Assembly: GCA_021157965.1 (NCBI GenBank) | Contig: JAGGVO010000040.1 | Coordinates: 1 to 44,863, forward strand | Direction of reading: 5' to 3' | Source of the DNA: Candidatus Neomarinimicrobiota bacterium | GTDB taxonomy: Bacteria > Fidelibacterota > Fidelibacteria > Fidelibacterales > Fidelibacteraceae | Length of the DNA stretch: 44,863 nt | Shown: one piece after another, positions 27,082 to 34,212 of the stretch | Numbering within the stretch: position 1 is the stretch's first letter | How the letters are laid out: each line of letters begins with the position of its first letter | Made by a program: the position numbers and the translations under genes | Notes under the pieces: generated by a model | The model's input: only the letters and a program-made list of their open reading frames with translations | Told to the model about the DNA's origin: nothing | The model's database searches: none

Positions 27082-29250
27082 TTATTCTTCACTTTCAGTA
27101 AGATATTGATAAACCGCCTGGGGCGTTTTGCAATCCAGAATTTTCCGGATAGCGTTTTTCTTGCTCATGACGGCTGCAATATGGGCCAGTATCTGGATAT
27201 GGGGGACTGTCTTATGTTTGGGAGAAAGGAGAAGAACAAAAACCCGGGAGGGCTCACCGTCGAGGGAGTCAAAATTCACACCTTTCCGGTGAATTCCCAC
27301 AGCCAGGGTAATGGTCCCCACATGATCTGTCCGTGCATGAGGGATGGCCAGGCCGTTTTTCATGCCTGTGCTGATAGACACTTCCCGCTCCCAAACGGCA
27401 TCAAATACTGCTTTTTTCTCCGTAATCTGATACTGGGAATCCAGGATGTCCACTAATTCTTCAATGATTTCTCTTTTGGTTGATCCCTTCAAATTCAGGC
27501 GGATACAGCCCGGATCCAGCACCCGCCGAAGGTCCACCCACCTGTCGTCATTCCCCTCTATGAAATCATTTTTCAGGAATTCGGGCCTGGTGATGTCCTT
27601 CAGATCATTGATAATTTCATTAAGTTCCACAAAGGATTCATACATGAGGGTTTTCACGTAATGAGTATCATCGGGAGAGGATTCAAAATAGATGCCGTTA
27701 GGCTTACAGATCATGGTGATGGAGATATCATTCTTCCGGATATGATAATATTTATATCGCATCTCCATCTGATTGATAAAAAAGCCCTCATCTCTGAAGA
27801 GCTGGAGACTTTTAGCAGAGACAAACTCTACAGTTTCGAGAGACGGAAGAGGAAACTCCGTCACGACACTTTCTGTGGGGAGCAATTCTTCCGTTGTCCC
27901 TTTTTTTTCTTTTTTAAAGAGGTAATCCACAAGAGGCGGAGTCGAAATGGTCGTCAGCATAGTCATAAAAATCACCATCCCGAATACATCCCGGCTAATG
28001 AGTCCGTCACTGAGACCGACACCGGCAATAATCAGGGCCACTTCGGCCCGGGGTGCCATGCCGAATCCCACACGAAGGGCACCTAAAAGATTGAATTTCC
28101 TGAAAAGCAGGGGAATGCCGCATCCTAAAACCTTGGACAGAATAGCGCCGAGAGTGTACACGAGCCCTAAAAAGATAATCGTTCTGGAGCTGAGGACACT
28201 CAGATCCACCATCATGCCGGATACAACAAAAAAGACGGGGACGGCAAAGAGGTAAAGGCTTTTCAGGGATTCCTGGATCACATAGTTCAAATCGGTTTTG
28301 GACAGGCTGAGTCCCATCACATAGGCTCCGATAATCATGGCCAGACCGGCTTTTTCAAAAACACCCGCCATAAGCAGTGCAAGACCGAAGGCCATCACGG
28401 CGGGAACGTTGATTCCTTTGAAAATCTTCAGGAAATTGCCGGTTTGTTTGGAAAGGGCAAGCCCGAGGGTGGTAAACAACAGCCACACACCAACGGCTTC
28501 TGCCCCCAGTCGGACCACATTCCCCCAGTGCAAAGACTGTCCGGAGTCATTCAGAACGGGAATCATTCCCAAAATCACAGCCAGCAGGACAATACCCAGG
28601 ACATCGTCAATGACAGCAGCCGCCAGAATGGTAACTCCTTCGGGTGTATCCATTTTCCGCCGTTCCGTCAGGATTCGCCCGGTTATACCGACAGAGGTGG
28701 CCGTACTGATCACGCCCAAAAAGAGGGTTTCAGGATGGAGAAAAGGCAAATCCAACAGCAGCATACCGACCCACACTCCCATAAGAAAAGAGACGACCAC
28801 TCCGGAAATCCCTACAATCAAACCTGTGGCCGATAAACGGAGAAAAAGGGAAAAATTGGTTTCCAGTCCCACCATGAAGAGGAGTAAAACCGAAGCGATA
28901 GTGGCAATTCCGTAGAGTTCGGGAGAGACCGGAAGGGTTGCTTCGGGATTCAGGGCAAGAAAAGTCCCGAACAAGCCATACTCAAAACCGGGAAGGGGAA
29001 TGCCGCCCAGGAGGTAGGGGCCAATGATAATACCGGCTGTCAGTTCACCGACAACACCGGGAATCTTCATTTTTTCAAAGAGGATGGACATGCCCTTTGC
29101 TACAAAAATAATCACACCCAATTGCAAAACCAATAATTCCATCTTATGCATCATGGAATGAGAAGGTCCGCTGACCTCGGCAAAAAGGATGATTGGTATA
29201 AGAAAAAAGAAAAAAAGCCTGCCGATCAATTTCCACGGGGATTTAACCAT
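27082..29250 (-). CDS. CPA2-type cation/H+ antiporter fused to a PTS EIIA domain
   Basis: This 722-aa protein starts at ATG 29250, chosen over an in-frame ATG at 29268 because AAGGAG lies 6 nt upstream. Residues about 35-410 form 11-12 helices of the Na+/H+ exchanger family. They include GKGMSILFEKMKIPGVVGEL-like helix 1-2 sequence, TAGIIIGPYLLGG and a central VIDDVLGIVLLAVI, where the double Asp marks the ion site. A cytoplasmic linker follows (about 415-560). Then comes a type-2 EIIA domain (about 565-720) with the phosphorylatable His638 in NGLAIPHARTDHVG, as in EIIA-Fru and EIIA-Ntr. Known antiporter-EIIA fusions are thought to tie ion exchange to PTS phosphorylation, but the mechanism is not settled. 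The substrate is Na+ or K+ against H+. Confidence 0.9.
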   Translation of the reverse strand: MVKSPWKLIGRLFFFFLIPIILFAEVSGPSHSMMHKMELLVLQLGVIIFVAKGMSILFEKMKIPGVVGELTAGIIIGPYLLGGIPLPGFEYGLFGTFLALNPEATLPVSPELYGIATIASVLLLFMVGLETNFSLFLRLSATGLIVGISGVVVSFLMGVWVGMLLLDLPFLHPETLFLGVISTATSVGITGRILTERRKMDTPEGVTILAAAVIDDVLGIVLLAVILGMIPVLNDSGQSLHWGNVVRLGAEAVGVWLLFTTLGLALSKQTGNFLKIFKGINVPAVMAFGLALLMAGVFEKAGLAMIIGAYVMGLSLSKTDLNYVIQESLKSLYLFAVPVFFVVSGMMVDLSVLSSRTIIFLGLVYTLGAILSKVLGCGIPLLFRKFNLLGALRVGFGMAPRAEVALIIAGVGLSDGLISRDVFGMVIFMTMLTTISTPPLVDYLFKKEKKGTTEELLPTESVVTEFPLPSLETVEFVSAKSLQLFRDEGFFINQMEMRYKYYHIRKNDISITMICKPNGIYFESSPDDTHYVKTLMYESFVELNEIINDLKDITRPEFLKNDFIEGNDDRWVDLRRVLDPGCIRLNLKGSTKREIIEELVDILDSQYQITEKKAVFDAVWEREVSISTGMKNGLAIPHARTDHVGTITLAVGIHRKGVNFDSLDGEPSRVFVLLLSPKHKTVPHIQILAHIAAVMSKKNAIRKILDCKTPQAVYQYLTESEE

Positions 29251-29659
29251 TATCTTCTCCTTTTCCATTGGAAAACAAAGCGCTGTGTGTCCGACATATT
29301 TCCAGTTTCAGCCATAGAATCAGGGACACCTGATGGAGGAGGAAAAAGAGGATAAAGGAGACCATAAGGGGGATGGAGTCAAAGCCGGCTTTCAGGATGA
29401 GGAGAAGCAGAATCACCACCAGGGCAACCAGGCGAAAGGCAATGCTGCCCATCAACCGTTTGAATGTCCCCTCTTTCCCGCTGACGGCAAACCAGGCTGC
29501 CGAGCTTGTATTCAAAAAACTCAGAACAGCCGGCCAAATCCAGGATGCCGGCAAACCGTGAGATAAAAAAAGACGGACCCCTCCAAGGAGAATCACCGTG
29601 ATGAGAAGGAGAATGAATGAAAAAAACCAGAATGATCGAATTGTCATTGCATGAAACAT
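29243..29659 (-). CDS. small four-helix membrane protein, AtpI-like
   Basis: A 138-aa protein with four predicted membrane segments (about 9-29, 38-57, 69-88, 93-116) and a charged C-terminal tail. Size and topology recall AtpI (ATP synthase protein I), but no atp gene is near and the similarity is only of layout, so I leave it unnamed. It stops 5 nt inside the start of the antiporter gene (8-nt overlap), so the two are coupled, and it may help that transporter assemble or work. An internal ATG four codons downstream is an alternative start. The 97 nt upstream are shared with the divergent metallo-hydrolase gene. Confidence 0.6.
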   Translation of the reverse strand: MFHAMTIRSFWFFSFILLLITVILLGGVRLFLSHGLPASWIWPAVLSFLNTSSAAWFAVSGKEGTFKRLMGSIAFRLVALVVILLLLILKAGFDSIPLMVSFILFFLLHQVSLILWLKLEICRTHSALFSNGKGEDNG

Positions 29660-29756
29660 GATTTAAAATTTAATGAATTTCCCGTGATTTTATTAGGGAA
29701 AACTCCTGTTTCATGGCGTGAAAATCGATAAATTCCCGTGTTGAAAAGGATGATTC

Positions 29757-30539
29757 ATGATACTACAGGTTTTGGCCAGCGGCAGTAAGGGAAATGTAAC
29801 GTATATTGAAGAAGGGGGACAATCCATCCTCATTGATGCAGGATTATCCTGCCGGGAGACAGTCCGCCGTATGAGAGTTGCCGGGCGGGAACCGGAAAAG
29901 CTGAGAGGTATTTTCATCACCCATGATCACAGGGATCATATTGCCGGAGCCCGGGTTTTAAGCCGGACTTTCGGGATTCCCGTGATCCTGAGTGAAACTC
30001 TGTATGCTGCTGCAGGGCACAAATGGCTGAAGGATGTAAGCCGGATCTCCCTCTATCCCCGGGGAAGCAACATCCAGCTGGAATCCATGTTCATCCGGCC
30101 TGTTCCTGTAAGTCACGATGCCACGGAAACAGTGAGTGTAATCGTATCCAACGGGCAATACGCTGCAGGAATTTTTACCGATTTGGGAACTGTTTCCCTG
30201 CCGGTGAGCACCTGTGCCGCCGATGTGGATCTTTTAATGGTTGAGGCAAATCACGACCTGAAAATGCTGAAAAACGGCCCTTACCCCTTATGGCTTCAGC
30301 AGCGAATCCGGTCCAATCAAGGCCATTTGTCCAACGACCAGTGCGGAGAACTTCTGGTGAACTCCTGTCGGAAAGGACGGGTTAAAAAGATGATCCTGGC
30401 CCATATCAGCGAAGAAAATAACCGGTATGATCTGGCGTATACATCTGTCAACCGGTATTTAAACAGGGAAAAGATTGATTTGCCGGTTTATGTCGCAAAG
30501 CAGAAAAACATTTTGGGGGAATTGGGAATTGGGAATTGA
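29757..30539 (+). CDS. MBL-fold metallo-hydrolase, WalJ/YycJ-like
   Basis: This 260-aa metallo-beta-lactamase fold protein has the metal motif THDHRDHI (His56, His58, Asp60, His61). Downstream ligands are probably His115 region (PVSHDATETV), Asp near GIFTDLGTVS and His in ILAHISEENN. Its opening ILQVLASGSKGNVTYIEEG is the YycJ/WalJ hallmark (LASGSxGN). In Bacillus and Bacteroides the family has been linked to cell-wall regulation, DNA maintenance and 5'-exonuclease activity, so the precise role is open. AAAGGATG lies before the ATG. The coding end overlaps a run of GAATTGG units. Confidence 0.88.
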   Translation: MILQVLASGSKGNVTYIEEGGQSILIDAGLSCRETVRRMRVAGREPEKLRGIFITHDHRDHIAGARVLSRTFGIPVILSETLYAAAGHKWLKDVSRISLYPRGSNIQLESMFIRPVPVSHDATETVSVIVSNGQYAAGIFTDLGTVSLPVSTCAADVDLLMVEANHDLKMLKNGPYPLWLQQRIRSNQGHLSNDQCGELLVNSCRKGRVKKMILAHISEENNRYDLAYTSVNRYLNREKIDLPVYVAKQKNILGELGIGN

Positions 30540-30545
30540 AAATTC
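30511..30545 (+). repeat. GAATTGG repeats at the 3' end of the metallo-hydrolase gene
   Basis: Three to four units of the type GAATTGG cover the last codons and stop of the gene, followed by GAAAATTCGAG. They encode the Gly-Glu-Leu-Gly-Ile-Gly-Asn C-terminus. The same kind of sequence marks the 3' ends at 14806 (minus strand) and 44594. Confidence 0.6.
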
Positions 30546-30604
30546 GAGTGGTGAATAACAAGAGTTCGAAGGATGAGCAGCAAGGGAGAAACGGGGTAAC
30601 ATGG

Positions 30605-30623
30605 CCCCGGATTTCAATCCGGG
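30605..30623 (-). repeat. single REP-like palindrome before the cyclophilin gene
   Basis: The minus strand reads CCCGGATTGAAATCCGGGG, a copy of the isp/gltX REP form (CCCGGACTGAAGTCCGGGG) with a compensating G-C to A-T change in both arms, so base pairing is kept. It lies 20 nt before the lipoprotein start, in the 5' leader, and is in the opposite orientation to the other copies. Confidence 0.75.
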
Positions 30624-30642
30624 TGAAAAGAAGGAGGAATCC

Positions 30643-31485
30643 ATGAAAATAAAACACATCGTACTTATCATTTTAGTCCTGACGATAGCTGTTTCCTGCG
30701 GCCGGAAAGGCGGAGTGCTGGAAATTCAGTCGGACCGGGAATCAGCGGATGTTTATCTGGATGAAACGCTGATTGGTCAGACACCTTTAATGCTTGAAGA
30801 GGTGGAGTCCGGGAAACATGTTTTGAAGATTCAGAAAAAAGAGGACGGACACATTTACGAATACCAGGAGGTTTTTACCATGCCGGAGAAAGAAGATATA
30901 AACATTGATGCCATTTTGACACGCTTGCTGACAAAAGAAGAAATTAACGATATCCTGATTGAAGTCGCCCAGACCCACCCCCAGCCGGTCAAAGAAGATG
31001 ACCGGGCTGTGATTGAAACGCCGTACGGACGGATTGTGATTCAGTTTTTCCCCGAAGAGGCCCCTGTTCATTGCGCCAACTTTAAACGGCTGGCCAAGGC
31101 CGGTTATTACAACGGTACCACCTTTCACCGGGTGATACCGGGATTTATGATTCAGGGAGGGGACATTCTTTCCCGGGACGACAATCGGTACAACGACGGG
31201 ACCGGCGGACCGGGATACACCATTCCGGCGGAATTCAATGCCATTCATCATGGTCCGGGAATCGTCTCCATGGCACGGGCCCAGGATCCCAACAGCGCCG
31301 GGTCCCAATTTTTTATCTGTCATAAAGATGCCGGATTTCTGGATAAAAAATACACGGTCTTCGGAAAGGTCACCGAAGGTATGGATGTGGTGGATAAAAT
31401 CGCCAATGCCGAACGGGATAAGCGGGATAATCCCCTGATTCCCATCCGGATGAAGGTCACAATGACAACAGTCGATTCTTTATAA
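30643..31485 (+). CDS. lipoprotein with PEGA domain and cyclophilin-type peptidyl-prolyl isomerase
   Basis: This 280-aa protein starts at ATG 30643, behind the strong site AGAAGGAGG. An in-frame ATG 42 nt upstream lies at the REP-like hairpin and is rejected. It has a lipoprotein signal ending AVSC (Cys19). A PEGA domain follows (about 23-90, LEIQSDRESADVYLDETLIG and GQTPL), a small beta module found in many surface proteins. A cyclophilin domain runs from 110 to 280: ETPYGRIVIQFFPEEAPVHC, the catalytic FHRVIPGFMIQGG, GSQFFICH and FGKVTEGMDVV. It should be anchored in the membrane and fold proteins in the periplasm. The catalytic Arg in FHR is present. PEGA plus cyclophilin is an unusual combination to my knowledge. 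A terminator follows at 31512. Confidence 0.92.
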   Translation: MKIKHIVLIILVLTIAVSCGRKGGVLEIQSDRESADVYLDETLIGQTPLMLEEVESGKHVLKIQKKEDGHIYEYQEVFTMPEKEDINIDAILTRLLTKEEINDILIEVAQTHPQPVKEDDRAVIETPYGRIVIQFFPEEAPVHCANFKRLAKAGYYNGTTFHRVIPGFMIQGGDILSRDDNRYNDGTGGPGYTIPAEFNAIHHGPGIVSMARAQDPNSAGSQFFICHKDAGFLDKKYTVFGKVTEGMDVVDKIANAERDKRDNPLIPIRMKVTMTTVDSL

Positions 31486-31511
31486 AAGACAAAGAAAGCA
31501 GATATCACAAG

Positions 31512-31539
31512 ATCCCCGCCAATAAGCGGGGATTTTTTT
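31512..31539 (+). terminator. rho-independent terminator after the cyclophilin gene
   Basis: The perfect 8-bp stem ATCCCCGC/GCGGGGAT (31512-31519 and 31526-31533) with a 6-nt loop is followed by seven T residues (31533-31539). It ends the plus-strand gene and separates it from the convergent gene that stops at 31538. Confidence 0.92.
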
Positions 31540-32632
31540 ATTCCATCACGGGAACCGGTCCGGTTCTGCCTTCCAGATAGTACTCCGGGAAACGTCCCCG
31601 GCGCCAGATTCTGCCACTTCCCCGGAAATCACAGAGGGAATACATCTGGAATGTACCCTCCCGGTTTGCATGGAGCAGCCACACCTGATCCCGGCGGGAG
31701 ATTTCATAAGATACACTATAAGGACTGAGGGTAGTCACAATCAGCTGACTGCCCAGGGGATTGGTGCGGGGATTATTGAAACGTTCCAGAATGGCCTTCC
31801 GGATGAGGGGATGAAACAAATCCCAATAGCCGTGAAGGATAATCACGGAGTGGAAACGAAGGGCGTAAAAAAGTTCGGCAAGAATGAGTGTCTCTTCACG
31901 GAACTGAAGGGGCAATGAACCGAAGGGGATTTCCGGCTGGCGTTTCCACCGAAAGGCCAGATTGTCCACGTGCCCCGAATCCCCGATGATCTGCTCAAAT
32001 GAAGGGTCTGCCTTTTGTAAAAATTCATTCAGATCCGTTAAGACATTCTCGGGGATTTTCCGGATAATGATTTCATGATACCGGTTCCTGTCCAGACAGC
32101 GCATAAAGGCATGGGGCAGGATATCCCGAATCCCCCGGGGGAAAAGTTTTACCGCCGTTCCCAGGAGAAATTTTTTAGGTCCGGCCAGATGCCGCCGTAC
32201 CAGTTCGGTCAAATCCGTAAAACGGCTGTTCACCTCGAATATGTCTTCCCGTTTGGAAAAAATATAGGTTTCCCGTTTTTCCTTATAATAGAGCCATTCG
32301 GCGGTGATGCGCCCCTCCCGGATTTCAAAACCGTAGCGGTAACGGATACCGTCCCTGAGCCAGATCAGTTCACGTTCCCCTTCAATACCCGGCAGGAGCC
32401 GTTCGGATTGCATGGCTTCAAGGAAACGTTGGAGGGCATTGTAGCTGATGGCCGTAATCCGGCTGTTGGAGCCCAAAAGGGCTGAAAAACGCAGGAGAGG
32501 ACCTGCAGGTGTCTCCGGTATCAGTCCCGTCCCTGCATCAAGATGCAACGCTTTAATCGATGAGGCAGACAGACTGAATGCCCGCAATCCCTCAGTCACT
32601 CCGGGAATATTGAAGGTAAACTGGATAAACAT
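31538..32632 (-). CDS. degenerate AAA_15/OLD-like ATPase (pseudo-ATPase)
   Basis: This 364-aa intact frame has the layout of the small AAA ATPases often found in OLD-like and Abi-type proteins. It has the opening FIQFTFNIPGV, a P-loop-equivalent segment near 50-62, an NNPRTNPLGSQLIVTT block (286-301), SRRDQVWLL (312-320) and the closing YSLCDF...YYLEGRTGPVPV. These proteins usually have GANxSGKS in the P-loop. Here it reads ALLGSNSRITAI (51-62), so the Gly-Lys-Ser becomes Ile59-Thr60-Ala61. The Walker B Asp-Glu eight residues before HP is replaced by Leu266-His267 (IILHGYWDLFHP). It should not hydrolyse ATP by the usual mechanism. The frame is long and undamaged, so it may have a non-enzymatic role. 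Family assignment is by motif memory. Confidence 0.65.
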   Translation of the reverse strand: MFIQFTFNIPGVTEGLRAFSLSASSIKALHLDAGTGLIPETPAGPLLRFSALLGSNSRITAISYNALQRFLEAMQSERLLPGIEGERELIWLRDGIRYRYGFEIREGRITAEWLYYKEKRETYIFSKREDIFEVNSRFTDLTELVRRHLAGPKKFLLGTAVKLFPRGIRDILPHAFMRCLDRNRYHEIIIRKIPENVLTDLNEFLQKADPSFEQIIGDSGHVDNLAFRWKRQPEIPFGSLPLQFREETLILAELFYALRFHSVIILHGYWDLFHPLIRKAILERFNNPRTNPLGSQLIVTTLSPYSVSYEISRRDQVWLLHANREGTFQMYSLCDFRGSGRIWRRGRFPEYYLEGRTGPVPVME

Positions 32633-32712
32633 GACAAATCTCCTGTATCACGTAACATCAATATAACTTGTGTCACAGGGAAATTCCAGTCTTTTTACCT
32701 TGCCACCTGCCT

Positions 32713-33543
32713 TCAAAAATCAAAACTCTCCGGATCCGGCCCCATGTGCTTTCCCCGGTCCAGAGCATCAAAGCGTTTCATATCGTCCGGTTCAATTTCA
32801 AAGGAGAAGATGTCCGCATTACTGATAATCCTGTCCTTTTTAACAGATTTGGGAATCGGGAGAATATTTTTTTGCCTTGCCCAACGGAGTGTTATCTGAG
32901 CCGGGGTCCGGTTGTATTTTTGGGCCAATTCTAAAATTTCCGGGACTTCCAGAAAAGCACCTTGCATCAGGGGACCCCAGGACTCAAATACGATCTGATG
33001 TTCGGAACAAAAGGTCCTCAGTTCGTTATGCTGCAAATAGGGATGACATTCCACCTGATTCAGGGCCGGTATTACTTCCGCTTCTTTAAGAAGGTCCTGA
33101 AGATGGTGGACATGGTAATTACTGACCCCAATAGCCTTCACCTGTCCCTCTTCAAGGAGATTCTCCATGGATTTCCAGATGGAGACATACTTGTTGGGAA
33201 CCGGCCAGTGAACAAGATACAAATCCACGTAATCCAGTCCCAGCCGTTCCAGACTCTTGTGCAGGGCTTCCCCGGCTTCTCCCTTTCGGATATCGTCATT
33301 CCAGATTTTCGTAGTGACAAAAACCTCTTCCCTGGGAATACCGCTTTCACGGATGGCTTTTCCCACGGATCGTTCATTCTGATATATGGCTGCCGTATCT
33401 ATCAGGCGGTAACCCGCTTCAAGAGCCCAGGAAATCGCTTTCCGGGTCTCATCACCCTCTTTGGATAAAAAGGTCCCCAATCCCAAGACCGGAATATCGG
33501 GACCATGATTCATCGATATTCTGCTTTGCAATGATTCTTTCAT
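32713..33543 (-). CDS. aldo/keto reductase, AKR5-like
   Basis: This 276-aa NAD(P)H-dependent oxidoreductase has the TIM-barrel catalytic tetrad. Asp and Tyr are in YRLIDTAAIYQNERSVG, Lys in VTTKIW and His in YLVHWPVPNKYVS. The cofactor region IPKSVKKDRIISNADIFSFE is close to the end. This is the short DKGA/YvgN-like form (AKR5), which reduces aldehydes and ketones of several kinds. No pathway is implied by the neighbours. A strong GAGGAGG site lies 5 nt before the ATG at 33543. It has no relation in length or position to the truncated AKR at 165-245, which belongs to a different subfamily. Confidence 0.93.
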   Translation of the reverse strand: MKESLQSRISMNHGPDIPVLGLGTFLSKEGDETRKAISWALEAGYRLIDTAAIYQNERSVGKAIRESGIPREEVFVTTKIWNDDIRKGEAGEALHKSLERLGLDYVDLYLVHWPVPNKYVSIWKSMENLLEEGQVKAIGVSNYHVHHLQDLLKEAEVIPALNQVECHPYLQHNELRTFCSEHQIVFESWGPLMQGAFLEVPEILELAQKYNRTPAQITLRWARQKNILPIPKSVKKDRIISNADIFSFEIEPDDMKRFDALDRGKHMGPDPESFDF

Positions 33544-33614
33544 TTTTCCTCCTCATCAGACTTTTTATTTAGAGGTAACGCAGGTTGCAGGTTACAATTT
33601 ACGGGCATAAAACG

Positions 33615-33669
33615 TATAGCGGCCCACCCTGGGAGTTAGACGTTATGTGTCTTGCGGGGGGCCGCTATA
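33615..33669. repeat. large inverted repeat with 33-nt apical loop
   Basis: TATAGCGGCCC (33615-33625) and GGGCCGCTATA (33659-33669) are perfect 11-nt inverted repeats around a 33-nt loop that contains GGGAGTTAGACGTTATGTG. The element lies in the 293-nt space between the aldo/keto reductase start and the phage-CI-like gene. That space otherwise shows no gene. The heptamer GTTAGAC fits the integron core-site pattern GTTRRRY, but the partner RYYYAAC site is not found. I therefore call it only an inverted repeat. Confidence 0.8.
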
Positions 33670-33828
33670 ACTATGTATAGTTTACAAAAATGTTTTAATT
33701 AATTCAAATTTATCGCATGTCCGGACATTCTTTTTTGAAGTTCCCGTACATATCACTATATTTTCAAAATAAGAAAACATAATAAATATGTACACAATAC
33801 ACCCAACTTACCGAAAAATAACTACATA

Positions 33829-33867
33829 TTGTCAACATGTCAAGAAATAATTTACAATTTGTCAACA
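33829..33867 (+). promoter_or_regulatory. operator-like direct repeats over the start of the CI-like gene
   Basis: TTGTCAACA occurs at 33829-33837 and 33859-33867, exactly 30 bp apart (about three helical turns). The two copies flank the ATG (33837) in AT-rich DNA. This is the arrangement expected of an autoregulatory operator for the DNA-binding protein that starts here. The A of the start codon is the last base of the first copy. No Shine-Dalgarno sequence precedes the ATG. Confidence 0.45.
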
Positions 33868-34202
33868 CAATTCTGGATCGGATCAAAGAATACTACACTC
33901 TGAAGACAGATTTTGATTTAGCAAATTTTCTGGAGGTCCACCGGAGTACGGTTTCAGCCTGGCGCCGGCGGGGAGCCATGGATTACGGACTTGTTTTACA
34001 AAAATGCACGGATCCGGACCTGAACTGGCTCATATACGGAAAGAAGCCCCGGGAGGATGCCTATCCCCTGGCCTACGGCCGGGATCAGTTCCGGGAAAAA
34101 ACGGAAAGTGATAACGATCCCGAAAAAATGAAAAACCTGCTGGATACGTACCGGGAAGTCACAAAAGCCATGCGTGAACTGCTATCCCGGTTACCTGAAT
34201 AA
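33837..34202 (+). CDS. phage CI repressor-like helix-turn-helix protein
   Basis: This 121-aa protein has an N-terminal helix-turn-helix of the bacteriophage CI repressor type. TLKTDFDLANFLEVHRSTVS leads into AWRRRGAMDYGLVLQKC (about 18-55), ending with LNWLIYGKKP, as in many phage CI-like proteins. Residues 65-121 are charged and helical (DPEKMKNLLDTYREVTKAM) and could form a short coiled coil for dimerisation. No peptidase S24 domain follows, so it is not self-cleaving. No other phage gene is nearby. It is convergent with rnr (10 nt apart). No ribosome-binding site is visible, so a leaderless or unusual start is possible. It may be a domesticated regulator. Confidence 0.8.
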   Translation: MSRNNLQFVNTILDRIKEYYTLKTDFDLANFLEVHRSTVSAWRRRGAMDYGLVLQKCTDPDLNWLIYGKKPREDAYPLAYGRDQFREKTESDNDPEKMKNLLDTYREVTKAMRELLSRLPE

Positions 34203-34212
34203 AACCCTGTTT

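Noticed and set aside
29243-29659. Genuine atpI of an ATP synthase operon
   Set aside because: No atp genes are adjacent and only topology is similar.
33615-33669. Integron attC site
   Set aside because: Only one core-like heptamer (GTTAGAC) is present. The matching RYYYAAC site at the other side and an integrase are missing.
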